This document shows positions 8,821 to 16,482 of a stretch of DNA of 32,655 nucleotides, one piece after another. This DNA is from an uncultured Chloroflexota bacterium. Its GTDB lineage: Bacteria; Chloroflexota; Anaerolineae; Aggregatilineales; Phototrophicaceae. The DNA lies in contig CAIPFY010000026.1 of assembly GCA_903864435.1 (NCBI GenBank), forward strand, positions 1-32,655, read 5' to 3'. Below the pieces are notes generated by a model that saw only the letters and a list, made by a program, of their open reading frames with translations, was not told the DNA's origin and did no database searches. Numbering within the stretch: the first letter of the stretch is position 1; each line of letters starts with the position of its first letter. Made by a program: the position numbers and the translations under genes.

Positions 8821-9618
8821 ATGCGGCTCAAAGATAAAGTTGCCATCGTCACGGGCAGCGGGCAGGGCATCGGGCGCGGCATCGCCGAACGCTTCGCGCA
8901 GGAAGGTGCGCGGTTGGTCATCGCCGACAAAAACGAAACCACGCTGCACAAGGCCGAGGCCGAGTTGAAGGCGCTGGGCGGCGAGGTGCTGGCGGTGCAG
9001 GTGGATGTGAGCCAGTCCGACCCGATCGCCGCCCTGTTTCAGAGCGTACTGAGTACCTTCGGAACGGTGGATGTGCTGGTGAACAACGCGGCGTGGGCCG
9101 TCCCCACCGCGCACTTCCTCGATATGACCGAGGACTTCTGGGATACCGTCCTTCGCACCAACCTCAAGAGCGTGTTCCTGTGTTCGCAGCACGCGGCGCG
9201 AATCATGGCGGATCAGAAGAAGCCGGGTTCTATCGTCAATATCAGCAGTTTCGGGGCGCTGCGGGCGCACCGCGAAATGTCGGCTTATGACGCGGCTAAA
9301 GGCGGCATCGAGTCCATGACGCGGGCGATGGCGGTTGACCTCGCTCCTTGGCGCATCCGTGCTAACGCGGTTGGCCCCGGCTTGACGGCTACTCCCGCTG
9401 TGACCGACTACCTGCCCACGCCGGAACAGCAGAAGCGTTTGCTGGATACCGTGCCGCTGGAACGGTTGGGGCAGCCTTCGGATGTGGCGGCGGCGGTGCT
9501 GTTTTTCGCCAGTGACGACGCCAGTTATGTGACCGGACAAATCCTGTACGTGGATGGCGGCGTGGTGGCGCAGTTGCGCCCGGCGGTGATGGAACGTCAC
9601 CACAAGCGCCCGCAGTAA
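8821..9618 (+). CDS. SDR-family oxidoreductase, second copy type
   Basis: This is a classical SDR of 265 residues. TGSGQGIG is at 11-18, NNAA at 88-91, catalytic Ser at 142-143 in NISS, and Y156-x3-K160. PGLTATP follows the active site, and the C-terminal S-Y-V-T-G-Q-x-L-Y-V-D-G-G is textbook. It resembles sugar or 3-oxoacyl-type dehydrogenases. It is not a close copy of the SDR at 451-1236: the active-site and tail regions differ, so the two probably act on different intermediates. A GGGGCGG stretch in the 11-base gap is the likely ribosome site. It is the last gene of the pair; no terminator was found, only repeat hairpins downstream. Confidence 0.9.
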   Translation: MRLKDKVAIVTGSGQGIGRGIAERFAQEGARLVIADKNETTLHKAEAELKALGGEVLAVQVDVSQSDPIAALFQSVLSTFGTVDVLVNNAAWAVPTAHFLDMTEDFWDTVLRTNLKSVFLCSQHAARIMADQKKPGSIVNISSFGALRAHREMSAYDAAKGGIESMTRAMAVDLAPWRIRANAVGPGLTATPAVTDYLPTPEQQKRLLDTVPLERLGQPSDVAAAVLFFASDDASYVTGQILYVDGGVVAQLRPAVMERHHKRPQ

Positions 9619-9639
9619 ATCTCACCCCGTTGCGCTTCG

Positions 9640-9718
9640 GTAGGGACACGGCTCGCGCCGTGTCCGCCTGCATCGCACTCAAAAACCAAGTGGACACGAC
9701 ATGCTGTCGTGTCCCTAC
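9640..9718. repeat. Palindromic intergenic repeat with GTAGGGACAC ends
   Basis: The unit has 10-base inverted ends (GTAGGGACAC at 9640-9649, its complement at 9709-9718). Inside are two hairpins: a 9-bp stem with a 4-base loop (9644-9652 with 9657-9665) and a 10-bp stem with a 3-base loop (9692-9701 with 9705-9714). A second copy of the GTAGGGACACGGC string is at 26383-26395, inside another repeat. It resembles a REP/MITE-like non-coding element and could end transcription of the upstream pair. Confidence 0.7.
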
Positions 9719-9734
9719 GAAAGAAACCTCGCCC

Positions 9735-9778
9735 CCCAAAAAACCGCCAATGAAAGGGGTTGAGGGGGATTTTGTTGG
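9735..9778. repeat. Fragment of the G/C-rich repeat family
   Basis: Read on the minus strand this holds A-T-C-C-C-C-C-T-C-A-A-C-C-C-C-T-T-T-C, like the C-rich blocks in the repeats at 22446-22566 and 26223-26407. It lies just before lspA. It is too short to be sure of common origin. Confidence 0.35.
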
Positions 9779-9821
9779 GCGGTGTGGTAGAATGCGGCGC
9801 AGATTTCCCTTGCATCGAAGG

Positions 9822-10334
9822 ATGGCCTCTGTGCGCCGCCGTTGGATTCAACTGTTTATCATCGTGGCGCTGGTGTTGCTGGCCGATCAGGTCAGCAAAA
9901 ACTGGATCGTGACCAACCTCACCATCGGGCAGGTTGTGCAGCCCATCCCCTCCCTGAGCGCGTTTTTCCAGATCGCCCGCAGTCAGAACGTCGGCGCGGC
10001 CTTCGGTTTTCTGCCGCAAGCTGGCGACCTGTTCCTCCTCATCGGGATCGGGGTGGTGGTGGGGCTGCTGCTGTTCTACCATCGCATCCCCGCCGATGCC
10101 CGCTGGACGCGCATCGGCATGGGGCTGGTGTGCGGCGGGGCGCTGGGTAACGCGATTGACCGCCTGACCTACGGGCATGTGGTGGACTTCATCAATTACC
10201 AGATTCCGGGCGTGATCTCGAATGTGTCTAACCTCGCCGATCATGCTATTGTGATCGGCGTGATTCTGATCTTCATCGAAAGCTGGCGCGCCGAGGACGA
10301 ACCCGCCGCGCCGGAACCCCCGCCGTCCGCCTAA
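9822..10334 (+). CDS. lspA: Lipoprotein signal peptidase (signal peptidase II)
   Basis: This integral-membrane aspartyl protease cleaves signal peptides of diacylglyceryl-prolipoproteins. With the ATG at 9822 it has 170 residues, normal for the family. Motifs are NVGAAFGF (56-63), GGALGNAIDR with catalytic D113, VVDFI (120-124) and SNLADHA with catalytic D140. Four hydrophobic stretches fit four membrane helices. The frame is open further upstream to 9630, but that part is repeat DNA. An ATG at 9792 overlaps a TAGAAT box at 9788-9793 that looks like a -10, so 9822, with GAAGG directly before it, is preferred. A likely client, a lipoprotein with a lipobox, is encoded at 23634-24419. Confidence 0.93.
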   Translation: MASVRRRWIQLFIIVALVLLADQVSKNWIVTNLTIGQVVQPIPSLSAFFQIARSQNVGAAFGFLPQAGDLFLLIGIGVVVGLLLFYHRIPADARWTRIGMGLVCGGALGNAIDRLTYGHVVDFINYQIPGVISNVSNLADHAIVIGVILIFIESWRAEDEPAAPEPPPSA

Positions 10335-10466
10335 CCGCTGCCGGAACGCCGAAACCCCGTACTGTCGTCAGGTGTGCAGATGCGCCGAGGTGAGTATACT
10401 TATGGATACTTTTCCTATCCTTTTCAATGAGTGATGGCGCTGACCGGCAGCGAAGGAATGAGGCGT

Positions 10467-11570
10467 ATGTCGAAACACAAACTGGTTTTGCTGATCTGCA
10501 CGGTAGTCGTGCTGGCCTTCGGGTCAATCTTCGCGTTGCAGGCGCAGGAATTCGGAACTAACTGGTCAGGCAGCTTCTACCCCACCACCAACCTGACCGG
10601 CAACGCCGTTCCGGTGGTGGGCATCAACGGCTTGAATTTTAACTGGGGAATCAGCCCGGCCAGCATCAACAGCGTCGCTGTGCCGATCACCAACTGTACC
10701 GCGCAGTCGCCCATTCCCACCGGCACATCGGCTAACTGCGCCGACTACTTCTCCGCCCGTTTCACCTCCACTCAGACCTTCAACGCGGGGACGTACACCT
10801 TCACCGTGTCCTCGGATGACGGCGTGCGCGTGTATGTAGACGGTCAGTTGCTGCTGGATAAGTTCATCGGGCGGCCTTTGACCACCGACACCTTCCAGAC
10901 CACGCTCACATCAGGTATTCACAACCTGACGGTGGAGTATTTTGAGGGCATTGACAACGCGATTTTGCAGGTGCAGTGGGCGTTCAGCGGCGTGGCTGGC
11001 CCCACCGCCACCTTTGGCCCGTCGCCCACCCCCGGCCCCACCGCCACCCCTGCGCCCACCGGCTTGCCCTCGATCCCGTCCGGCGCACTGTCTGCAACGG
11101 TCATTCGCGCCCCTATTTTGAATGTGCGCGGTGCGCCGTCGGTATTTGCCGATCGGGTGGGGCGTGTGGTGCGCGGTCAAACCTACCAGGTGGTCGGGCG
11201 CGATGCCAATGCCCGCTGGTTCCTGCTGCAACTCAGTGACCGTCAGGGTTGGGCGCTCGGTTACTACCTGTCGTTCAGCAGCAACGAATTTAATGCGCCT
11301 GTTGTCAGTGGCTATGTGCTGGAAGGCGATCCGGCCTCCGCCAGCGGCATTGTCGCCATGTCACAGGCTACGCTGCGGCTGCGCTCTGAACCGAATGTTG
11401 ACTCGACGCAGATTGGCCGTGTGACGTGGGGTGGCGTAATGTCGGTCATCGGCAAGACACGCGGCGGTGACTGGTATCAGGTGGTCTGGAAAGGCACAAC
11501 GGGCTGGGTCGCTTCCGGTTGGGTCGAGATCGTGGAAGGCGATGTCAGTAACGTTCCGGTGGTGCAGTAA
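10467..11570 (+). CDS. Secreted PA14 and tandem SH3 domain protein
   Basis: From the ATG at 10467 the protein has 367 residues. A signal peptide (hydrophobic 5-24, probable cut after AQA or LQAQ) is followed by a PA14-like beta domain, recognisable by F-T-V-S-S-D-D-G-V-R-V-Y-V-D-G and a later H-N-L-T-V-E-Y-F-E. Next come a Thr/Pro-rich linker and two bacterial SH3 domains. PA14 domains bind glycans; SH3b domains bind cell-wall or peptide ligands. The role is therefore probably at the cell surface. GAGG 5 bases ahead supports this start; earlier in-frame codons at 10431, 10434 and 10458 are less well placed. A TATACT at 10395-10400 is a possible -10 without a good -35. The next gene begins directly after the stop. 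Confidence 0.82.
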   Translation: MSKHKLVLLICTVVVLAFGSIFALQAQEFGTNWSGSFYPTTNLTGNAVPVVGINGLNFNWGISPASINSVAVPITNCTAQSPIPTGTSANCADYFSARFTSTQTFNAGTYTFTVSSDDGVRVYVDGQLLLDKFIGRPLTTDTFQTTLTSGIHNLTVEYFEGIDNAILQVQWAFSGVAGPTATFGPSPTPGPTATPAPTGLPSIPSGALSATVIRAPILNVRGAPSVFADRVGRVVRGQTYQVVGRDANARWFLLQLSDRQGWALGYYLSFSSNEFNAPVVSGYVLEGDPASASGIVAMSQATLRLRSEPNVDSTQIGRVTWGGVMSVIGKTRGGDWYQVVWKGTTGWVASGWVEIVEGDVSNVPVVQ

Positions 11571-12554
11571 ATGGCGAGTCTGCGCGTCCTGTCCCGTGCA
11601 GAAGTGATTCGCGCCCTGCCGATGCGCCCCGCGATTGAGGCGGTGAAAGCGGCTTACGCGGCAGTCTCCGCAGGGCAGGCCGCTATGCCGTTACGTAGCC
11701 ATTTGAGCGCGGCGCAGGATGGGCTGGTGTTGACTATGCCAGCCTACCTCGCGCCGCAGCGGGCACTGGCGATCAAAGTCGTCAGCATCTATCCCCATAA
11801 CCCCGAACGCGGGCTGCCGCGCATTCACGCGCTGGTCACGGTGCTGGATGCCGAAACCGGGCAGCCCGTTGCGGTGCTGGACGGCGGCGCACTGACCGCG
11901 ATTCGCACGGGCGCGGCTTCCGGCGCAGCCACCGATGTCCTCGCCAGACCGGAGGCGCGGACGTTGGCGGTCATCGGTTGCGGCGTGCAAGCGCGGAGAC
12001 AACTCGAAGCGGTGTGCGCGGTGCGCCCGATTGAAAGCATTTTGATCTATGACATAAACCGCGCTGCGGCGGAACAGTTTGCAGCAGAGATGGCAGAGAC
12101 CACTTCTGCCCGTATCGCGGTGAGCGATTCGGCGGACGCGGCGGTGAGTGTGGCGGATGTGGTGTGCGCCGCTACCACGTCGCAGCAGCCGGTGTTCAGC
12201 GGCGCGGTGTTAAAACCGGGGACGCACATCAACGGCGTCGGTTCGTTCACCCCCGATATGCGCGAGGTGGATACACTCACGCTTCAGCGGTCGCTGATCG
12301 TGGTGGACTCCCGCGAGGCGATCATGAATGAAGCCGGCGAACTCATTCACGCGCTGAAAAGTGGTGCGATTGCCTCCGAAGCGGTGCAGACCGAGTTGGG
12401 CGAGATCATCAACGGCGATAAGCCGGGGCGAACCCGCGCTGACCAGATCACCTTCTTCAAATCGGTTGGCCTCGCCGCGCAGGATGCCGCCGCCGCTGCG
12501 CTGGTGCTGCGTGCCGCCGAACAGCACGGGCTGGGTACGCAGGTAGATTGGTAG
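11571..12554 (+). CDS. Ornithine cyclodeaminase / mu-crystallin family protein
   Basis: This NAD(P)-binding enzyme has 327 residues. Family hallmarks are K69 in A-I-K-V-V, the stretch from R112 [15 protein letters not shown], the dinucleotide motif GCGVQA (136-141), and the C-terminal [10 protein letters not shown]. Members include ornithine cyclodeaminase, alanine dehydrogenase and ketimine/pyrroline-2-carboxylate reductase. Sequence reading alone does not pick between them. The ATG follows the stop of the PA14-SH3 gene with no gap (TAAATG), which implies translational coupling to a functionally unrelated secreted protein. The M24 peptidase 59 bases downstream could supply amino acids (inference). 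Confidence 0.87.
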   Translation: MASLRVLSRAEVIRALPMRPAIEAVKAAYAAVSAGQAAMPLRSHLSAAQDGLVLTMPAYLAPQRALAIKVVSIYPHNPERGLPRIHALVTVLDAETGQPVAVLDGGALTAIRTGAASGAATDVLARPEARTLAVIGCGVQARRQLEAVCAVRPIESILIYDINRAAAEQFAAEMAETTSARIAVSDSADAAVSVADVVCAATTSQQPVFSGAVLKPGTHINGVGSFTPDMREVDTLTLQRSLIVVDSREAIMNEAGELIHALKSGAIASEAVQTELGEIINGDKPGRTRADQITFFKSVGLAAQDAAAAALVLRAAEQHGLGTQVDW

Positions 12555-12613
12555 TTACACTTCTTGGAAATTGCATAGCGATAACATCTCACACACGAGA
12601 GGATAGATGACTC

Positions 12614-13846
12614 ATGCGTTCCGATATTGACCAACTGATGCAAGCACGGGGGCTGGAAGCGATTGTTGTCACGGGCGGCGAGTACGAGAACCCGCTGCGG
12701 CGCTATCTGGCGAACGGCGTGGACACGCACGGCGGTTGGGCGCTGAAACGGCGCGGCGCTGATCCGGTGCTGCTGGTGAGCGCGATGGAGCGCGACGAGG
12801 CTGCCCGCAGCGGTTTGCACGTTTACACCTATGACGATTTCAACTGGCTGGAACTGGTCAAACAGGCCGAAGGCGAACAGGGGCAGGCGGTAGGGGCGCT
12901 GTGGGGGCGGTTGCTGGAACGCTTGGGCGTGACCTCCGGCAAAGTGGGCGTGTACGGCGTGGGCAACTTACATAACATCATCGAGCAGGTGCGCGACCTT
13001 AGCCAGCAGTATCCGCAGTACGAATTTGTGGGTGAAAGCGGGCGCACGTTGTTCGATGAGGCGTTCGTGACCAAAGACGAGGCTGAACTGCGCGTCATCC
13101 GCGAGGTGGCAGACAAGACCAACGCGGTGATGGCCGCCACATGGGATTTCATCAGCAGCCACCGCGCCGATGGGGATACGGTGGTGAACGCCAGCGGGCA
13201 ACCGCTGACGATTGGCGCGGTCAAGCGGTTTGTGCGGCGCGAACTGATGGAGCGCGATCTGGAAGATACCGCCATGATTTTCGCGCAGGGGCGCGATGCG
13301 GGCGTGCCGCACAGCCGGGGCAACGATGCCGAGGCGCTGCGCGTGGGGCAGTCCATCGTGTTCGACCTGTTCCCCCGGCAGATGGGCGGCGGCTACCATC
13401 ATGATATGACGCGGACATGGTGCATCGGTCATGCGCCCCCGGCGGTGCAGGCGCTCTATGACACGGTGATGACCGCTTTTCAGGTGGCGCTAGACACCTA
13501 TGCCGAACCCGGACAGCCGACCCACACCATGCAAGACGCGGTGCTGGATTATTTCGAGGCGCAAGACCACCCCACGCCGCGCAGCAAACCGGGCACGACC
13601 AGCGGGTATGTGCATAGTCTGGGGCATGGCGTGGGCTTGAACATTCACGAACGCCCCTGGATCAGCCATCTGGTGAAGAAAGACATTTTCGAGAAGGGCA
13701 ATTTCATCACCATCGAACCCGGCCTGTACTACCCCGAACAGGGGATGGGCGTGCGCATCGAGGATGCACTCATCATTGATGACAACGGCGCACTGGTTTC
13801 GATCACGCCTTTCCATAAGGAACTGGTGCTGCCCCTAAAAGGATGA
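12614..13846 (+). CDS. M24 family metallopeptidase (Xaa-Pro peptidase/creatinase fold)
   Basis: The protein has 410 residues: a creatinase-like N-terminal domain (about 1-150) and an M24 pita-bread catalytic domain. All five metal ligands are in place: D251 and D264 (FDLFP and HHDMTRTW), H338 in HSLGHGVG, E368 in TIEPG and E383 in RIEDA. It should therefore be an active aminopeptidase of the Pro-dipeptidase or aminopeptidase-P kind, or a close relative acting on another amide. The insertion HTPR-like loop around 318-328 is not conserved in common members. There is no signal peptide, so it is cytoplasmic. GAGAGGA precedes the start; the 59-base gap to the upstream gene shows no firm promoter. 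Confidence 0.9.
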   Translation: MRSDIDQLMQARGLEAIVVTGGEYENPLRRYLANGVDTHGGWALKRRGADPVLLVSAMERDEAARSGLHVYTYDDFNWLELVKQAEGEQGQAVGALWGRLLERLGVTSGKVGVYGVGNLHNIIEQVRDLSQQYPQYEFVGESGRTLFDEAFVTKDEAELRVIREVADKTNAVMAATWDFISSHRADGDTVVNASGQPLTIGAVKRFVRRELMERDLEDTAMIFAQGRDAGVPHSRGNDAEALRVGQSIVFDLFPRQMGGGYHHDMTRTWCIGHAPPAVQALYDTVMTAFQVALDTYAEPGQPTHTMQDAVLDYFEAQDHPTPRSKPGTTSGYVHSLGHGVGLNIHERPWISHLVKKDIFEKGNFITIEPGLYYPEQGMGVRIEDALIIDDNGALVSITPFHKELVLPLKG

Positions 13847-13940
13847 TGTCTGGCATTGTAGAGAGTGGATGTTCGTCACTCGCTTCTGCGTCTCCGCAGG
13901 CGTTTAATGAAAGTAGGGTGAATCTGCGGAGGGCCACACC

Positions 13941-15206
13941 ATGAACATCCACTTGTTGGCGTTCGGCTCACGCGGCGACGTGCAGCCGTTCATTGCGCTC
14001 GGTTTAGGTCTTCGGCGCGCCGGTTATACTGTTTCCATCGGCGCGGCAGCCTCGTTCCAGAAGTGTATTGAAAGCAGCGGCCTTCGTTTTCTCCCCGCAC
14101 AGGCCGATGTGCCAAACCTTCTGCAAGCCGATTTATTCCCTCGCGGCGTGCGCTGGGAGCAAGTGCAAACCCTGCTTGATGAAACGCTGCGCCTCGCACA
14201 AGGGGCGGACGCGCTCATCTTCAACCCCGCCGCTATTTTCAGCGCCCCTCATGTAGCGGAAAAGCTCGGCATTCCGGCGATTGCGGCGTTCTTTCAACCG
14301 TATTTGAACCCTACAGGTGATTTCCCCGCGCCGGGGATGCCGTCGCTCCCGTTCGGGCGCTTGTACAACCGCGCTTCGTACCAGATGGCCGATTCGTGGC
14401 TATGGGCGTTCCTGCGCGAACGAATCAACGCTTGGCGCTGGCGCGTGCTGGGGTTGCCTCCGGTGGATAGTGCGCCTTTTGATCTGATCCGGCAGCAGCA
14501 AACGCCGATTCTGTACGCTTTTAGCCCGTTGGTGCTGCCCCGACCGGCAGAGTGGGGCGCTGCGGTGCATGTGACGGGCTACTGGTTCCTGCCCACGCCC
14601 GCGCAGTGGAAGCCGTCGCCTGCGCTTGCGGCGTTCTTGAACGAGGGCGTGCCTCCGGTTTATGTGGGTTTCGGCAGCATGGCGAACCGCGACTCGCCGC
14701 ATACAGCCCGGATTGTGATGGAGGCGTTGGATCGCCTCGGCACACGGGCGGTACTGGTGTCCGGTTGGGGTGGTATGGCTGTGCCGACCTCTGGCGAGAC
14801 TGACATGCTGCTGCTGGAGAATGTGCCGCATGACTGGTTGTTCCCGCAGATGGCGGCGATTGTGCATCACGGCGGGGCGGGGACGCTGGGGGCGGGGCTG
14901 CGGGCGGGTAAGCCCAATGTGATTGTCCCCTTTACGGGCGATCAACCGTTTTGGGGGGCGCAGGTGCAACGCTTGGGCGTAGGGCCAGCGCCGCTACCCC
15001 ATGCCAAGCTGACGGTGACGGCGCTGGCGAATGCGCTGCATGATGCGTTGCACGACAGCGCGATGCAGGCGCGGGCGGCGGCGCTGGGCGAACAACTGTG
15101 TGCCGAGGACGGCGTGGGCACGGCGCTGAAGATCATCGAGGGCGTACTGGGCAAGCCACAGGGCGTAAACCGGGCGACTGAATCCGCCCCTGTTCCCGCT
15201 TGCTGA
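13941..15206 (+). CDS. MGT-type glycosyltransferase (GT1, GT-B fold)
   Basis: The 421-residue protein begins with the nucleotide-free half of a GT-B enzyme, marked by FGSRGDVQPF (8-17), as in sterol and macrolide glucosyltransferases. The C-terminal donor half has VYVGFGSM, HHGGAGT (309-315) and GDQPFWG with D334-Q335, which bind the UDP-sugar. It likely glycosylates a lipid, sterol or hopanoid-like acceptor, or a polyketide; the acceptor cannot be read. GGAGGG about 7 bases before the ATG fixes the start. The C-terminal tail of about 20 residues is not conserved in type. Confidence 0.9.
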   Translation: MNIHLLAFGSRGDVQPFIALGLGLRRAGYTVSIGAAASFQKCIESSGLRFLPAQADVPNLLQADLFPRGVRWEQVQTLLDETLRLAQGADALIFNPAAIFSAPHVAEKLGIPAIAAFFQPYLNPTGDFPAPGMPSLPFGRLYNRASYQMADSWLWAFLRERINAWRWRVLGLPPVDSAPFDLIRQQQTPILYAFSPLVLPRPAEWGAAVHVTGYWFLPTPAQWKPSPALAAFLNEGVPPVYVGFGSMANRDSPHTARIVMEALDRLGTRAVLVSGWGGMAVPTSGETDMLLLENVPHDWLFPQMAAIVHHGGAGTLGAGLRAGKPNVIVPFTGDQPFWGAQVQRLGVGPAPLPHAKLTVTALANALHDALHDSAMQARAAALGEQLCAEDGVGTALKIIEGVLGKPQGVNRATESAPVPAC

Positions 15207-15643
15207 CGAAGGTCTGTTCGTTGCACTCCGCAGTCGCTAATGAGAGATGTTTCCGCATTGTGCGAGAGCGTGGGGCTTCGCTGTGGGTATGTCATTCGCA
15301 GGCGCGGGACTTTGTGCATCCGACGTGCTATGCCTACACCACTACCCCCGCTGATGCCGGTATCACTGACTGGCATGATGTGACACGCGCTACACAATGG
15401 CAAACGAACCCAAACAACTATGGCTGGTGGAAAGTGCGCCCCACACCGGATTAATCTACAGCGATCCGGCGGGCTACGCGGCGCATGTGACCCCGTTCCT
15501 CGCGGCCTATTTGGGGGCGGGCGATTGACCGTCCGCGCCATTTCACGGTGGCGGTCTAAGTTCGCAATATGGTTTGCAACTTTTGGGTGGGCTGGTGCGT
15601 ATTAGAGAATGTACGCACACACCATCCAATAGAGGAGGATGCC
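15207..15643. other. Intergenic stretch, mostly degenerate
   Basis: This 437-base gap has no intact gene that I can support. Its central part (15382-15528) holds the remnant of an alpha/beta-hydrolase, listed separately. The rest shows only a frame from 15200 to 15454 whose product matches nothing recognised. AGAGGAGGAT at 15631-15640 is the ribosome site of the next gene. No convincing -35/-10 pair was found for it. Confidence 0.6.
15382..15528 (+). pseudogene. C-terminal remnant of an alpha/beta-hydrolase
   Basis: A frame from just after a stop at 15376-15378 to the TGA at 15526-15528 encodes K-Q-L-W-L-V-E-S-A-P-H-T-G-L-I-Y, then D-P-A-G-Y and F-L-A-A-Y-L. This is the form of the last strand and helix of an alpha/beta-hydrolase, with the catalytic His in PHTG. 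An ATG at 15397 would give only 43 residues. The nucleophile elbow and the rest of the fold are not found upstream in any frame, so it is a decayed end of a lost gene. The match is by eye. Confidence 0.5.
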
Positions 15644-15961
15644 ATGACTGATGAGAACAAGACCCCCGACGCACAGGAAACCGTGACGGAGCATGTGGGT
15701 GGCAAGGCCAAAGAATTTGGCGAACAACTGGAAGTGGCCGGCAATCAGCTGGTGGACAAGGTGCAGGAACTGATTAATCAGGGCAACGTGCGCAAAGTCA
15801 TCATCCGCAGTGCCGACGACAAAGAACTGGTCAACATGACCCTGACGGTGGGCGCGGTGATTGGCGGCGTGGCGGCACTGGCGGCTCCTTGGTTGGCGGC
15901 GTTGGGCGCGATTGCGGCACTGGTCGCCCGCGTGAAGATCGAAGTCGTGCGCGAGGAATAA
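15644..15961 (+). CDS. DUF4342 domain protein
   Basis: This small protein has 105 residues. An acidic, helical N-terminal half (about 1-45) leads to K-V-I-I-R-S-A-D-D-K and then T-L-T-V-G-A-V-I-G-G with a long hydrophobic stretch (67-95) ending in A-P-W-L-A-A-L-G-A-I-A-A-L, the pattern of DUF4342. The function is not known; members are thought to be membrane-associated. The ATG is set by GAGGAGG 6 bases before it. It is a single-gene unit, closed by the hairpin at 15983-16008. Confidence 0.8.
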   Translation: MTDENKTPDAQETVTEHVGGKAKEFGEQLEVAGNQLVDKVQELINQGNVRKVIIRSADDKELVNMTLTVGAVIGGVAALAAPWLAALGAIAALVARVKIEVVREE

Positions 15962-15982
15962 TCGCTAGAGCAGACATGACGG

Positions 15983-16008
15983 CAGGGGGGCGCGAGTCCC
16001 CCTGTTTT
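15983..16008 (+). terminator. Intrinsic terminator after the DUF4342 gene
   Basis: A 7-bp G/C stem (CAGGGGG at 15983-15989 with CCCCCTG at 15998-16004) has an 8-base loop and is followed by TTTT (16005-16008). It lies 22 bases after the stop codon. Confidence 0.75.
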
Positions 16009-16050
16009 GATTCCCGTTCCATTCTGTCCCCGGCGGCACAGTCGGCACTT

Positions 16051-16078
16051 TTCACTTTGGACTCGCATCGGGTATGAT
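16051..16078 (+). promoter_or_regulatory. Candidate promoter for the small membrane protein
   Basis: TTCACT (16051-16056) and TATGAT (16073-16078) are 16 bases apart, a fair sigma-70-type match. They lie between a terminator and the ATG at 16117. Confidence 0.4.
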
Positions 16079-16116
16079 GGAACCTATCATCCCGCCTGTA
16101 GTCTGTAGGGGTCTGC

Positions 16117-16383
16117 ATGAACGCTCTGCTCAACCTCCCGCCGCTGAAATGGGCATCCCGTCACCCGCGCTTTGCGGCGTGGATTGTGCTGTCGCTGGGT
16201 ATGATTGTCCTGCTCGTCATCGAAGCCCGTGATGTGGGGCTTCTTGTGACCCAGTGGATCGCGCTGATCGTGGCGACTATTCTGGTCGCCGGTTTGTGCG
16301 TGTGGATTATCAGCTGGGAAGATAAGGACGATGTGCTAGAGGAAGAAACCGCTGCCAGTTCGCCCGAAGGTCAGCCGAAATAA
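16117..16383 (+). CDS. Small two-helix membrane protein, unknown
   Basis: The product has 88 residues. Two hydrophobic helices (about 20-36 and 43-65) are separated by a short loop containing E-A-R-D. The C-terminal tail is strongly acidic (E-D-K-D-D-V-L-E-E-E). I recognise no family. TAGGGG 5-6 bases ahead of the ATG supports the start, and a candidate promoter is present, so the frame is probably real. Codon use is like that of its neighbours. Confidence 0.65.
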   Translation: MNALLNLPPLKWASRHPRFAAWIVLSLGMIVLLVIEARDVGLLVTQWIALIVATILVAGLCVWIISWEDKDDVLEEETAASSPEGQPK

Positions 16384-16408
16384 GGATTGATCCCGCAGGC
16401 ATCAAACT

Positions 16409-16470
16409 TGAAAGAGTCCCCACCCCTAACCCCGCCCCATACATAGGGCGGGAAAAAGGGACAGGGATTT
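16409..16470. repeat. G/C-rich repeat copy between convergent genes
   Basis: The copy contains a hairpin (CCCGCCC at 16431-16437 with GGGCGGG at 16446-16452). The core CCCCATACATAGGGC (16435-16449) is repeated with one change at 27174-27188. The AGAGTCCCC stretch before it is shared with that copy too. Placed between convergent stops, it may also work as a terminator. Confidence 0.65.
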
Positions 16471-16482
16471 TGATGCGATCTG

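Noticed and set aside
9630-9821. N-terminal extension of signal peptidase II
   Set aside because: The extra 64 codons run through palindromic repeat DNA and a -10-like box, and the family begins at the first membrane helix.
15381-15404. A string resembling the 16S rRNA segment CTACACACGTGCTACAATGG
   Set aside because: The likeness needs an indel and does not extend to either side. It falls inside the hydrolase relic.
15200-15454. An 84-codon plus-strand frame after the glycosyltransferase
   Set aside because: There is no ribosome site, no motif, it overlaps the hydrolase relic in another frame, and the composition is random.
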